Shown: positions 27,201 through 33,977, numbered from the stretch's first letter. The stretch is DNA of 37,810 nucleotides from Candidatus Eisenbacteria bacterium (GCA_035577985.1 DATJZY010000134.1:1-37810); one strand, 5' to 3'. Notes: generated by a model from the letters alone, not told the origin. Translations and numbers: made by a program.

Positions 27201-27415
27201 ATCAGGTCGGCGAACACGATCGTGACGACCTTGCGGGCGCCGGTCTCGTCCGCCGGCCGGGCCGCGACGAGACGCGCCCCGCAGGCGTCGCAGAACTGGG
27301 CCCCCGCCTCGGCCTCGGCGCCGCATGCCGGGCAGCGGAGCGCGAGCGAGCTGCCGCAGCCGCTGCAGAATCGCGCCCCGGACCGGCTCGCCTTCCCGCA
27401 GCTCGGGCACTCCAT
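18212..27415 (-). CDS. giant class III adenylate/guanylate cyclase with STAND ATPase and 14 SnoaL/NTF2-like domains
   Basis: A 3067-residue cytoplasmic protein. Residues 3-45 form a double zinc ribbon (Cys 3, 6, 17, 20 and 28, 31, 42, 45). Residues about 61-235 are a class III nucleotide cyclase with both metal aspartates (Asp70 in FADLIGST, Asp114 in LLGDGV) and Asn182 and Arg186 in INVAARL, so it should be active. Residues about 245-600 are a STAND-type ATPase: FVGRDDEL, Walker A GSPGLGKS (276-283), Walker B LMIDDLHW (389-396) and GNPLF (482-486). Residues about 620-1070 are TPR-like helices; a Pro/Ala linker follows. Residues 1098-3067 are 14 tandem SnoaL/NTF2-like domains. The first 1070 residues match a common cyclase-ATPase-TPR architecture; the tail triples its size. 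No membrane segment. It follows the FAD monooxygenase gene by 39 nt. Confidence 0.93.
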   Translation of the reverse strand: MECPSCGKASRSGARFCSGCGSSLALRCPACGAEAEAGAQFCDACGARLVAARPADETGARKVVTIVFADLIGSTALHERLDAESTRGVMERYYRTLRAPIEAHGGRVVQLLGDGVLAAFGVPRVAEDDAIRAVRAAVAMQQAFHDLAGEQAGLLGGLRVAINTGEVVVSPDQAEIVGDPINVAARLQQEGGDGDVLIGESTRRLVGELVTLAPLGTFALKGRAERVPAYRVVSLERPAGVAAIPFVGRDDELRRLEAAYDSAVTTPAGRLAVVLGSPGLGKSRLVGEFARRLGDAATVLSASCDAAGGATFAPLARALRAYLRVADGAGTDDVRAAAERAVAGDDAERARIAGGIAALLSDTPAAPEETFFVVRRFLTALATTRPVVLMIDDLHWAEPMLLDLVEHLVQWSGGVPLLVLGAARPELRDVRAQLAVPGGTVSAVVTLTGLDAGAATRLAANVIGADALPAAVAGRVLAASEGNPLFVGELVRMLVDDGTLRREGDRWTVDAELASLEMPPTIHALLAARIERLRPDERVVIERAAVVGRQFSRTAVAHLLPAEAQGDLDARLEALRRSELVEPDTSWFLGEPALRFHHALVRDAAYRRVLKGTRAELHARVAEWILVRAGEAQHDETIGWHLEQAHQNLRELGPLDERGRALGERAARHLAAAGRRALARDDVRVAATLLARALDRLDGADPARAELALDWCEALLAAGDVDPAESALAELGRFTSGSERLRAWHVCFAGQLAVLTDPTSLHATAEKVAVAAEALSAAGDTAGEAKAHSVHALALQRLGKIGACEAALDRALAAARRAHDRRRANTVLAGAPVAALWGPSPVTRASGRCLDVVRVLRITQGAPAVEAVALRCQAVLEALRGRIDAARRMIGSSRRMLEDLGISNRLLEADVFAGLIDLLEGDAPAAERRLRGAYEGLRENGLAIDAAQAAAYLGRALLAQDRAAEAERISEEGEALAGDDLQAAIAWRGVRAEALARRGERVAAIDLARAAVELAAGTDALLHHANARMALATALRASGRDPEADVEERRAIELWESKGATLLAEQARRRTGNAAPAPPSAESPAPARPIRRRVRTNDAITYAARLEAVMAARDSDALSSLFDEDFEYVDHPAGLETGRDGIIETFARLIQASDSFVFRNEPLAALGDSLGLYRGTISVPGIVLDGLPFGALETEFAVLTQTNGSGRAVRSEVFAADKLGDAIARLYERHAALLPDGPEKTLATSIARTVAAMLGPPDLDRWAAVFAPDVELVDLRNVGFETQRGADAVRRAIGVLFALAEDLTARVDDVLGLRPDALLVSWTMTGTDRASGGTFARSLCLALSFGADGRLTRSEQTDVSRADEALARFVDASGIGSPGRFVHRVRPNLASQVQARLAALFAARDTAALEPFFGDLDEAVDHATGTILDAGGMVVAWRALFEASGAWLRGDTVATLGDRLALVHGWMSFAALAGDNDLLFGAVDREEYVIIETDAAGRLTRLEQNFATNHLADAVARFYQRHADLLPDGPEKTRAAATARTVAAMLQAVPGLLLQFLAPDVEFADHRPLGMEPLRGAEALARVHETQHELAEDLAIRIDEVVALEPDACLLRWTTTGRDRAGGGTFERRLLMLRTFDADGLLARVEWFDPDRDAEALVRFDALVGSPAPCIENAATRCMVRFQRAWEARDWAVASIHAPDFRLVDRRTIVQLDVDREQHLRGLRSMFDVESSRFTLEPIATRDDRLALARARFESAGRSVGPAKSEWLQIVGVDDCGDCSAMVVFDAGDLDAAYGELDRRHAAGEAAIHGRISAVMRSFTEGFARRDWKDLAALFAPDLVVNDRRRLGWQTLRGPRAYVESLRSLVDLAPDTRLRLDHVRVSDRGLLWVGAWQGTRDGGSFETPWIVVSEHDAVGLVHRFDQYDLDQLAVALAHFAALTSAPAGSPLVETVATRSLRRFERAWDTRDWEAIGAALGPSFRQIDRRGHSHVELDRAQHLERTRAVFDLRPSRLTSEVIATRGDRLVLARLRIEATNGAIPPGEAESLGIVEVDEHGDRVALVRFDPDDVDAAYAELRERYATGEGGPWGESHALMHAFGRAVTLRDWTALAALFAPGFEVRDHGPLGRLVLDGAGLVDTMRSLVDDFARDADFRFNHVWAAAGSTFSIVTWRGTRDGGAFESPRVVVAELDARGLVQSFDFYGLDQMGEARARFDELRARVPGDPLAAFARPNEATAARDRLQAAFDARDWAALRAMFAPDAKFHDRRAHVRITLDVEAWVANAKQIAQHDEVHLGRVLVGTAGPRVSLERFTWSSTSDSPAAEFAFGDPSWNATGPFVLEYLGVVESDERGRIAGSVAFDLDDRPAAFREMVRRWIAQDPRAAAVLGPPAELSHAIETGDLHRVRAAIAADVVVTDHRATRLRVIEGADAYVTSIATVHELASKVSVETPFVVALEPHGGVAVVRASGTLRDGGTYENPLLSLATVAGGRVTRLELFEIEEVDAAIARLAALRPDPLRIPPSAATRACDRFAAAFATRDWEVLRAIIAPAAVYEDRRRSFLVAGDRDMMLANFRAIGPGRTRLERTVLATAGDRLVLERRLWTGMEGEFEVESLELTEVDAEGRAVALIVFDPDDRRAAGREMFERYYAGDAGGSPQVALARALNAHDLARLRAVLPADFHFHDHRRTGVGRIGNADDYVASIAALFEQSPDVTFETLYLAAVHERGALAVARMFGTLVDGGAFESVFLRIIMHRGGRVVGAELFELEDMERARARFDELCTAPTGHAGMRIRIRPNAATRASDRWHAAGAARDWKVLGDLYAPDIVYEDRRAGLRTTADRDTLLASNQFTWAEGSFASPATLATAGDRLALRQLDWTRRDPQGRLLSEVELLEVVEVDGHGRVVAVVHFDAADRRAASLEMNERYYRRGPLWFPVALEAVRAMNAHDPARIRATMGDGFVLHDHRRTGVGRIDGADAFVASLAPLFEQAPDLVVETLYTVATGSHGELCMGRMSGTLAAGGGAFESVYLRILVWDGERGAGMELFEPEDLGLARARFEELGRKSRA
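18215..24124 (-). repeat. array of seven A-B SnoaL/NTF2-like domain pairs inside the cyclase gene
   Basis: Approximate residues: A1 1098-1240, B1 1241-1383, A2 1384-1532, B2 1533-1669, A3 1670-1809, B3 1810-1949, A4 1950-2088, B4 2089-2229, A5 2230-2387, B5 2388-2520, A6 2521-2654, B6 2655-2794, A7 2795-2935, B7 2936-3067. Most later A domains open with ATRxxxRF-x4-x-RDW, contain APD-x4-DRR and end near FDPDD-x2-AA. B domains contain a D-[HR]-[RG] step, a G-[AT]-x-[AG]-[DL] helix start, DGG-[AST]-[FY]-E and end near [LF]-x-LE/D-x6-ARF-x-EL. Neighbouring pairs are most alike: LLPDGPEK recurs in A1 and A2, ATR-x-DRL-x-LAR in A3 and A4, and HDHRRTGVGRI in B6 and B7. Confidence 0.85.
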
Positions 27416-27454
27416 GGCTGGCCCCGGTTGATAGCCGGGTGGGCCGCCGGGCGT

Positions 27455-28657
27455 CTACTCTTCCCCGAAGAAGCGACGCCGCGCCCGCTCGTCGCACGGG
27501 CTGTCCGGGCCGCTGCTGGGCACGTCGACCACGCGTGTCGGGTCTTCGACGAACAGCGGGAACACGCGCGCCCGGCGCTCGTCGGCTTCCGGGCTCATCT
27601 CCATGAAGAGGTCGGCGTACCAGCCGTCGGCGCGATGGACGATGGCGTAGGCGCGATCGTGCTCGGCCGCGTAGGCGTGGCCCGCGGCCTCCCAGTCGTC
27701 GCCGGCGGCGAGCGCGTCGCGCAGCACGCGCGCGCCGCGCAGCGCCATCGACATGCCCTGGCCCCACGTCGGATCGCTCGTCGCAGCCGCGTCACCGAGC
27801 AGCGCGACGCCGTCGCGATACGGGTGCTCGACCCACGAATCGGCGCCGTCGAACGTCGCCAGCGGACCCGCCATGCGCGCGGTCGCGAAGGCGCCGTGCG
27901 GGATGCCGATCGCCTCCGCTTCGGCCTTGAACCGCCCGAACCCCGCCTCGCCTTGCAGGCGCGCCGCGCCGCTCGACGCGTTCCACCCGACGTAGCAACG
28001 TGCGCGGCCATCACGCTGCGGGAAGACGTACCCCATGCGGCCGTGCGGCGGGTCGGCGAACTGGTAGAAGTGGCCGGGTTCGAGCCCGAGGGTCTCGACG
28101 TACACGCCGGCGAACAGGAGTCGCTCCGGATCGCGGCGGGTCTCGAAACCGGCGAGCCCGCGCGCGGCCGAGCCGCGCCCGTCGGCCGCGACGACGATGC
28201 GCGCAGCGACGTCGTCGCGACGTCCGTCCTGCTCGACCGAGACGACGGGCGGTCGTCCGGGGCGAAGGCCGACGACGCGGGCGCCGCGCCGCACCTCGGC
28301 GCCCGCGCGCACGGCAGCGTCGACGCAGATGCGCTGCAGGTCGGGGTGATAGAAGGAGAACCAGTTCATCCCCTGCAGCGTCGTGGCTGCGAACGGGCGC
28401 TCGGAGACCTGCGTGCCGGCGACGAAGAAGCGCAGGGTACGCAGCTCCTCGGCGATCGCGGGTTGCACGTCGCGAAGGAGCCCCAACGCCGCGAGCTCCG
28501 CGGCGCCCCAGGGGGCCAGCGCTTCGCCTCGCACGCGATCGCGGAACTCCCGCTCGCGCTCGACGACCAGGACGCGGGCCCCGCGCTCGGCCATCGCCTT
28601 CGCGAGCGCGCTGGCGGCGATGCCGCCGCCGATCGTGACGATGTCCCAGCGATCCAC
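27455..28657 (-). CDS. FAD-dependent monooxygenase/dehydrogenase
   Basis: A 400-residue flavoprotein of the PHBH/geranylgeranyl-reductase superfamily. The N-terminal dinucleotide motif is VTIGGGIAASALAKAM followed by VLVVERE, and the second FAD motif is GVALLGDAAATSDPTWGQGMS. The middle contains VVAADGRGSAAR, the usual DG motif. No signal or membrane segment. The GTG at 28657 is preferred because GGAGG lies 10 nt upstream; an in-frame GTG at 28675 would lose that site. Substrate is probably a small hydrophobic compound or lipid. It sits between the envelope gene set and the cyclase gene on the same strand, 39-50 nt from each, so co-transcription is plausible. Confidence 0.9.
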   Translation of the reverse strand: MDRWDIVTIGGGIAASALAKAMAERGARVLVVEREREFRDRVRGEALAPWGAAELAALGLLRDVQPAIAEELRTLRFFVAGTQVSERPFAATTLQGMNWFSFYHPDLQRICVDAAVRAGAEVRRGARVVGLRPGRPPVVSVEQDGRRDDVAARIVVAADGRGSAARGLAGFETRRDPERLLFAGVYVETLGLEPGHFYQFADPPHGRMGYVFPQRDGRARCYVGWNASSGAARLQGEAGFGRFKAEAEAIGIPHGAFATARMAGPLATFDGADSWVEHPYRDGVALLGDAAATSDPTWGQGMSMALRGARVLRDALAAGDDWEAAGHAYAAEHDRAYAIVHRADGWYADLFMEMSPEADERRARVFPLFVEDPTRVVDVPSSGPDSPCDERARRRFFGEE

Positions 28658-28706
28658 GACGGCGCATCCTCCCACTCGAGGAACGGCCGGTCCAGTATCC
28701 GCCGCG

Positions 28707-29132
28707 CTACTTCGCGGCCGGCGTCTCCACCACGATCACCTTGTAGTCCGTGAACGACGGCGTCTCGTCCTTGAGGAAGCTGCCGCGGAACCGCTCTTCC
28801 GCGCCCGCGGCGAGCGGCTTCACCTTGCCGGCCTTCAGCAGGTCCTGCGGGTTCGCCTCGGGGACGGTCAGAACCTCGGCGCTCTCGTTGTAGGTGTCGG
28901 TCGACGCGACGACCTTGCCCTTGTCGTCGACGGCGTCGATGCGGAGCTTCACCCACCGCAGGGCGTGGTCGGTCGTGTTCCGGAGGCGGCCGACGACGTT
29001 GTACCACGTGGAGCCGTACCCCGACTCCCAGCGGCCTTTGTGCTCGAGGATCTCCGCGTCGGCCGCGCTCGCCGTCGCGCCGGCGCTCCACACGAGCGCG
29101 GCGACGGCGAGCGTGAGCCACCAGGCGCGCAT
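28707..29132 (-). CDS. exported FxLYD-like domain protein
   Basis: A 141-residue protein with a signal peptide (1-24, ending ASA-AD) and a beta-sandwich resembling FxLYD domains: WYNVVGRLRNTTDHALRWVK, LRIDAVDDKGKVV, LAAGAEERFRGSF and YKVIVVET. These domains are found in secreted or envelope proteins and their function is generally unknown; adhesion or scaffold roles are guesses. The ATG overlaps the stop of the DUF1329 gene by one base (TGATG), so the two are made together. It is probably periplasmic or surface-attached and an accessory of the DUF1329 protein. Confidence 0.8.
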   Translation of the reverse strand: MRAWWLTLAVAALVWSAGATASAADAEILEHKGRWESGYGSTWYNVVGRLRNTTDHALRWVKLRIDAVDDKGKVVASTDTYNESAEVLTVPEANPQDLLKAGKVKPLAAGAEERFRGSFLKDETPSFTDYKVIVVETPAAK

Positions 29133-30424
29133 CAGTCGGTCATGCGCGTGAGCGTGCGGAGCGAGAAGTACGCCGGATCCCACTTCTTCTCGATGAACGA
29201 TTCCTGATAGCGGCCGCCGAGCGCGGCACGGTTCGTCTTGTCGTTCACGCCGACGACCAGGTTCGGGAACACGGCGTGGTAGGTCTCGTCGTTCTTCACG
29301 AAGTGGTAGCCGCACATCGCGGTGTAGAAGTACTCGCCGGCGCGGTTGTGCACGAGCTTCCAGTAGATGCGGTACATCTCCTTGTCGAAGTACATGATGA
29401 CCTTGCCGAAGTTGTAGTAGGGGTCGCTCGACTGTCCTTCGACGATCCACACCGGACGCGGCACGAAGACGAGATTCTCCTGGATCCACCAGGGGGCGCC
29501 CTTGCTGCCGGGCTTCTCGTAGCCGGCCGACATGTACGGCGTGTCGACCGCGAACCGCGTCGGGCTCGGGCCAGGCTTCATCTTGAAAGGATACGGCTGG
29601 AGCACCGGGGCGAGCACCGTGCTCTCGCCGACGAGCTTCCACTGGTAGTACTCGATCTTGCCCGCGTAGCAGTTGAGATCGTCGGCGAAGATGTCGAGGC
29701 CCGCGACCGGATCCGAGCGCGAGGCCGCGTTCACGCGACGCGCGCGGCGGGTCGACGGCACGTACGCCCAGATGGCGTCCTGGCTGTCCCAGTCCCAGTA
29801 GCGCTTGGTGAGCGTGGAGACGCCCTCGACGTCCTGTGGCTCGAGCGCGCCACCGACGCCCTGGACCGCGAGGTTCTCCGGGTTGTCCTGGATCTGCCCT
29901 TCGAGGCGACCCTGGTAGATCATGCCGTGCAAGAAGGCCTTCACGCGACGGAACTGTCCGTTGCCGTCGACGCCATTCAGCGTGAACGTGGCGCCGCCGC
30001 CGCCGCCGGCGTTGCCCGCGAAGGCGAAGTTGTGCGCGATCTTGCAGGCGGCGTTGGGATCGCTCTTGTCGATGGTCGGGAACGGCAGCCCGATCAGGAA
30101 GTCCGGGATCTTGCCGGTCGACTTGTCGACGAGGCCGCACTGCTTCGGCTCGACGTCGTACTTGCCAGCGTTCGATGCCGTCGCGTCCCAGAACTTGCCC
30201 GAATAGTTCTCGCGGAACTTCTTGGGATCGACGGGAACGACCTTGAACCAGTACTGCCCGTCCTTCAGGCGCTTCACGACGGGCTCGGGCAAGAGCTTCT
30301 CGCCCTCCTGCCAGTTGTTGGCGTCGAGCACCCACGGCTGGTCGTCGGCGGCACGTGCGGGCGCGACGAGCCACAGCGCGCCCAGCGCGAGGCCGAGCCA
30401 CGCGAAACGAATCGTTCTTCTCAT
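29132..30424 (-). CDS. DUF1329 outer-membrane lipoprotein-sorting-like protein
   Basis: A 430-residue exported protein of the DUF1329 family. A signal peptide (1-25, PARA-AD) precedes a large beta-rich domain with family segments such as KRYWDWDSQDAIWAYVPSTR, GRLEGQIQDNP and IYWKLVHNRAGEYFYT. DUF1329 proteins have a LolB/LolA-like fold by structural reports and occur beside DUF1302, YCF48-like and RND genes in proteobacteria; a lipid or hydrophobic-compound carrier between membranes is the usual inference. A GGAGGGGG ribosome site lies 5 nt before the ATG. It lies 49 nt after the DUF4340-like gene, most likely in the same transcript. Confidence 0.9.
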   Translation of the reverse strand: MRRTIRFAWLGLALGALWLVAPARAADDQPWVLDANNWQEGEKLLPEPVVKRLKDGQYWFKVVPVDPKKFRENYSGKFWDATASNAGKYDVEPKQCGLVDKSTGKIPDFLIGLPFPTIDKSDPNAACKIAHNFAFAGNAGGGGGATFTLNGVDGNGQFRRVKAFLHGMIYQGRLEGQIQDNPENLAVQGVGGALEPQDVEGVSTLTKRYWDWDSQDAIWAYVPSTRRARRVNAASRSDPVAGLDIFADDLNCYAGKIEYYQWKLVGESTVLAPVLQPYPFKMKPGPSPTRFAVDTPYMSAGYEKPGSKGAPWWIQENLVFVPRPVWIVEGQSSDPYYNFGKVIMYFDKEMYRIYWKLVHNRAGEYFYTAMCGYHFVKNDETYHAVFPNLVVGVNDKTNRAALGGRYQESFIEKKWDPAYFSLRTLTRMTD

Positions 30425-30473
30425 TGGGACCCCCTCCGAGCTTCGCATGGTTCGCCCGTTTCGAATACGGTTG

Positions 30474-30962
30474 TCAAGGCGTTGCGGTCGTCGAAGCGAC
30501 TCTCCGGACCTTTTCGACCTCCCAGCGGAGCAGAGAGCCGACGAGCAGCACCGGCGTCTGGCCGGCGTGTCGCACGTACAGTCCGGTGCCCGCGGGGTTC
30601 GGCGCGCCGAGCTCGAGGTCGAGGACCGTGCGTGTGCCCGAGAGCACGCGAAGCCGCGGCGCGTCAGCCCCGAGACCGTAGGCCGACGGGTCGCTCGGCG
30701 CCTCGTCGACGATGCCGACGGGTCGCAGCGTGGCCAGGGCTGCCAGCAGATCCTCCACCTGGGGGACACTCCACTCGCTCCCGCGGCGTACGGCGGTGAG
30801 ATCCGATCCGATGTCGACCCGCGAGATCGAATCGATCGGAGTCGAGAGAAGCGTCGCTGCGAGCGCCTCCTCGGGTGGCGCAGCGGGCGGGCGCGTGAGC
30901 GCGAGGTACGTCGCCAGGACCGCGAACGTGATCGCGAGGCCGATGGTCCCTCGACCCGTCAC
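30474..30962 (-). CDS. DUF4340-like membrane-anchored protein, short
   Basis: A 162-residue protein with one N-terminal membrane helix (GTIGLAITFAVLATYLALT) and a periplasmic beta-rich domain in which SRVDIGSDLTAVRRGSEWSV and GLYVRHAGQTPVLLVGS resemble DUF4340. Proteins of that family accompany GldG-type ABC exporters and are usually 300 residues or more with repeated units; this one has about one unit. The GTG start at 30962 overlaps the GldG-like stop (GTGA). It probably assembles with the ABC transporter in the inner membrane. The DUF4340 label rests on pattern and neighbourhood. Confidence 0.75.
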   Translation of the reverse strand: MTGRGTIGLAITFAVLATYLALTRPPAAPPEEALAATLLSTPIDSISRVDIGSDLTAVRRGSEWSVPQVEDLLAALATLRPVGIVDEAPSDPSAYGLGADAPRLRVLSGTRTVLDLELGAPNPAGTGLYVRHAGQTPVLLVGSLLRWEVEKVRRVASTTATP

Positions 30963-32299
30963 GCGAATCGCCGGCGCCGCACCGTTGCAGCGGCGACGCC
31001 CGCGCAGACGAGCGCCGGGACGATCGCCGCGAGCCACAGGACGAGCCGTGCTTCGCGCGCCGTGAGAGCGAGCGACGAGAACGTCGACGTCGAGCGGACG
31101 GGCGGGCGCGCGGCCGTGTAGGCGTCGGCCCGGGTCGCGAGCTCGGCCGCGACCAGGAGGAAGTCGCGGTTGCCGAGCACGCCGAGGTGCAGGTTGGTCC
31201 CGAAATCCGCGTCGCCGACCACGACGACGCGCCCTTCGCGCCCCTGGCCGGCGTCGACGCGCGCGAGCGCGGCGACGGGGAGCGGACCGCGGCGGTCGAC
31301 GTCGGGCCGGAAGTGCGTCTCGCCGTTGCCGAGCGATCGCCGATCGACGTCGGCCCAGGTCGACTCCGCCGTGACACCGAGGTACTCCGCGCGCACGCCC
31401 TCGCCCTCGACCAGCCGCAGCGACTGCGCGATCGGCAGGATGGCGTTCACCTCGGGCGCCTGCGGCACGAGGCTCTGGTTCAGGAACGCGATGCGCGCGG
31501 CGAGCCCGTCGGTGCCGAGCAGCCGTCCCTGCTCGTCGACGACCACGTCGTTGCCGAGCTCCACGCCGAAGCCGCGCAAGAGCCGGGCGACGCTTGGCGG
31601 CGTCGGCGGATCGACGAGCGCCAGCAGCGATCCCCCGCGCCGGACGTGGGCGTCGATCGCCGCCACCTCGGACGGCGCGAGATCGCGCGTCGGACCGGCG
31701 ACGATCACCAGCCCGGCGTCGTCCGGCAGCGCCGCCGCGCCCTCCACGACGCGGAGGTCGAATCCGTCCGCGGCGAGCGCCTCGGCGCCCTGGCCGCTGC
31801 CGCCGCGTCCCTCGTCGTCGCGCGGGTCGCATTCGCCGTGCCCGCGCACGACGTAGGTCGGGACGGGCGGCGTGCCCGCCACGCGCAGGATCGCCGAGGT
31901 GATGCGCTCCTCGGTCGTGAGGTCGACGCGCTCGCGCCGCTCGCCCACCTCGACCACGACGACGTTGTAGGTATGGACGCGCAGGCGCTCGGCCGCGCCG
32001 GGGCTCCGGTCCAAGTCGAGCAGTCTCGCGTGCACGCGCGGCGATGCGTCCTCGTACAGGGCGAGGAGGTCCGCCAGGTCCTGCCGCATCGCCGGATCCT
32101 GCCCCGAATAGAATCCGGTGACCGTGACGTCGTCCCGAAGGCGCGCCAGCACCTCGCGCGTGTGCGGCGCCAGCGTGAAGCGCTTCTCCGGCGTGAGATC
32201 CAGGCGCCACGGATGCCGGTGCGCGATCAGCACGACGCAGGCGAGAATGCCGGCGACGAGCGCCGTCTGGACGGCGAGGAGGAGGGGACCACGCCTCAT
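30959..32299 (-). CDS. GldG-family ABC exporter auxiliary protein
   Basis: A 446-residue inner-membrane protein with a helix at each end (about residues 5-27 and 420-440) and a large periplasmic part. The GldG/IFT52-like domain is recognisable: DLTPEKRFTLAPHTREVL, VTGFYSGQDP, the YVVRGHGECDP turn and VIVAGPTRDLAPSEVAAI. GldG-like proteins work with a GldA-type ATPase and a GldF-type permease; here all three lie together. Outside gliding bacteria the substrate is unknown. The ATG overlaps the permease stop (ATGA). No gliding genes are present, so motility is not implied. Confidence 0.86.
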   Translation of the reverse strand: MRRGPLLLAVQTALVAGILACVVLIAHRHPWRLDLTPEKRFTLAPHTREVLARLRDDVTVTGFYSGQDPAMRQDLADLLALYEDASPRVHARLLDLDRSPGAAERLRVHTYNVVVVEVGERRERVDLTTEERITSAILRVAGTPPVPTYVVRGHGECDPRDDEGRGGSGQGAEALAADGFDLRVVEGAAALPDDAGLVIVAGPTRDLAPSEVAAIDAHVRRGGSLLALVDPPTPPSVARLLRGFGVELGNDVVVDEQGRLLGTDGLAARIAFLNQSLVPQAPEVNAILPIAQSLRLVEGEGVRAEYLGVTAESTWADVDRRSLGNGETHFRPDVDRRGPLPVAALARVDAGQGREGRVVVVGDADFGTNLHLGVLGNRDFLLVAAELATRADAYTAARPPVRSTSTFSSLALTAREARLVLWLAAIVPALVCAGVAAATVRRRRFA

Positions 32300-33039
32300 G
32301 CGACCCCTCGCCACGCGCGCGCGCCGAGCGCCCGCAGCGCCAGGAAGAGGAACAGGGCGGCGAAGGCGGCGAAGAACACGACGTCACGGAGATCGACGAC
32401 GCCCTGTGCGAACCCCGAGAAGCGATCGAAGAGCGAGAGGCCGACGACGATCCAGGCGACGCCCTCGCCGATAGCTGCCTCGTTGGTCGACGCGAACCAC
32501 AGGAAGACGATCACGCCGTACGTGAGCATGGCGCTCACGACCTGGTTCTCGGCGATCGCCGAGGCGGCGAGCCCGCACGCGATGAATCCGAAACCCAGGA
32601 GCACCATGCCGAGGTAGCCGGCCAGGACGGGCCCGACCGCGAAGGGGTGCAGCGCGAACAGGACCGCCGGCCCCACGGCCGTTCCGCCGAGCATGATCAG
32701 ATAGACGACGGCCGCCGCGAGGAACTTGCCCGCCAGGACTTCCTGATCGCGGATCGGGAGGCTCCACATGAGCTCCAGCGTGCCGAGCTTCCGCTCCTCG
32801 GCGAGGAGCCGCATGGTCACCAGCGGCACGACGAGCATCGCGACCAGCCGGTAGTGCAGGAATACGTAGCGCCACAGGCCAGTCGGCAGGCCGCCGCCGC
32901 CGAACAGGACGTAAAACGTGAGGTCGCTGTAGAAGAAATAGCCCGAGAGGAAGGTGAACGCGCCGATCAACGTCCAGGCGAGCGGCCCGCCGAACATGAT
33001 GCCGAGGTCGCGGCGGCAGATGGCGAGCGCCTTCCTCAC
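32296..33039 (-). CDS. ABC-2/GldF-type ABC transporter permease
   Basis: A 247-residue integral membrane protein with about six hydrophobic segments. It fits the ABC-2 permease type: a short cytoplasmic N-terminus (MRKALAICRRDL), GALAW-like first segment (GPLAWTLIGAFTFLSGYFF), and the coupling motif LLAEERKLGTLELMWSLP, which contacts the ATPase in this class. The GTG start overlaps the ATPase stop (GTGA). With the ATPase and GldG-like protein it should form one exporter; a homodimer of this permease is likely as only one is encoded. Confidence 0.9.
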   Translation of the reverse strand: MRKALAICRRDLGIMFGGPLAWTLIGAFTFLSGYFFYSDLTFYVLFGGGGLPTGLWRYVFLHYRLVAMLVVPLVTMRLLAEERKLGTLELMWSLPIRDQEVLAGKFLAAAVVYLIMLGGTAVGPAVLFALHPFAVGPVLAGYLGMVLLGFGFIACGLAASAIAENQVVSAMLTYGVIVFLWFASTNEAAIGEGVAWIVVGLSLFDRFSGFAQGVVDLRDVVFFAAFAALFLFLALRALGARAWRGVA

Positions 33040-33977
33040 GCGCGCGGACCCTCGGTGAGGGCGAGGAACGCCTCTTCGAGCGACGGCTCGACCGGGACGA
33101 GGGCGAAGAGCCCGATGCCGGCGGCGGCGATGGCGGCGGCGATCGCGGGCCGCACGTCGTGGCCGAGCGCCACTTCGACCCGGCAGCGCCCCGGCTCGGA
33201 GGGCCCGGGCAGCGACTCGGTCCCGAGCACGCCGGCGACGCTCGCGAGGATGCCCGCGAGACGCTCGGCGGGTGCCGCCGCTTCGACGTCGACGTAGGAG
33301 GTCCGTCGCAGGCGGGCGGCGAGCGTCGCCGGATCGCCGTCGGCGAGGACGCGGCCGCGATGCAGGACGACGACGCGGTCGCAGAGCGCTTCGACGTCGG
33401 CCAGGATGTGGCTCGACACGAACACGGCGTGATCGCGCCCGAACTCCCGCACGAAGCGGCGCGTCTCGGCACTCTGCGCCGGGTCGAGGCCCACCGTCGG
33501 CTCGTCGAGGAGGAGCGCGGGCGGATCGCCCACCAGCGCGGTTGCGAGGCTGACCCGCTGCCGGAAGCCGCGCGAGAGGGCCCCGATACGGCGGCGGCGG
33601 ACGTCGGCGAGCCCGGTGCGGACGATCGCGCGCTCCATCGTCTCGCGCCGCGCGGCGCCCGCCGGCACGTCGCGGAGCGCGGCGACGAACGCGAGTTGGT
33701 CGTCGACGGTGAGCTCGTGCTGCAGCGCGGGACGCTCGGGCACGTAGCCCAGACGCCGTCGCGCCGCGAGCGGCTCGCGCTCGAGGTCGAGCCCGTCGAT
33801 CGACGCCGTGCCGGCGTCGGGCGGGAAGATGCCGGCGAGAATGCGGAACGTCGTCGACTTCCCCGCGCCGTTCGGCCCGAGAAAGCCCACGACCTCGCCC
33901 CGCTCGACGCGGAGCGTGACGCCGTCGATGGCGGTGCGGCCGCCGAATCGTTTGGTGAGCTGCTTGGCTTCGATCAA
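33036..33977 (-). CDS. ABC transporter ATP-binding protein
   Basis: A 313-residue ATPase of the GldA/CcmA/NodI type. Walker A GPNGAGKS (34-41), a Q-loop near YVPERPALQ, the signature LSRGFRQRV, Walker B ALLLDEPTVGLDP and the switch His in VFVSSHI are all present. The C-terminal 80 residues form the usual extra domain. The start is TTG at 33977, overlapping the RND stop in TTGA; MIEAKQLTKRF then matches the family N-terminus exactly. There is no Shine-Dalgarno, so translation probably depends on coupling with the RND gene. Confidence 0.93.
   Translation of the reverse strand: MIEAKQLTKRFGGRTAIDGVTLRVERGEVVGFLGPNGAGKSTTFRILAGIFPPDAGTASIDGLDLEREPLAARRRLGYVPERPALQHELTVDDQLAFVAALRDVPAGAARRETMERAIVRTGLADVRRRRIGALSRGFRQRVSLATALVGDPPALLLDEPTVGLDPAQSAETRRFVREFGRDHAVFVSSHILADVEALCDRVVVLHRGRVLADGDPATLAARLRRTSYVDVEAAAPAERLAGILASVAGVLGTESLPGPSEPGRCRVEVALGHDVRPAIAAAIAAAGIGLFALVPVEPSLEEAFLALTEGPRA

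Noticed and set aside
21989..28753. Very long open frame on the plus strand opposite the cyclase gene (over 2200 codons)
   Set aside because: It mirrors GC-rich codon use of the true gene, is Arg/Gly/Pro-rich, has no recognisable domain and also runs over the FAD monooxygenase gene.
30959..33977. Gliding motility system
   Set aside because: GldF/G/A-like subunits are widespread exporters; no other gliding or secretion gene is present.
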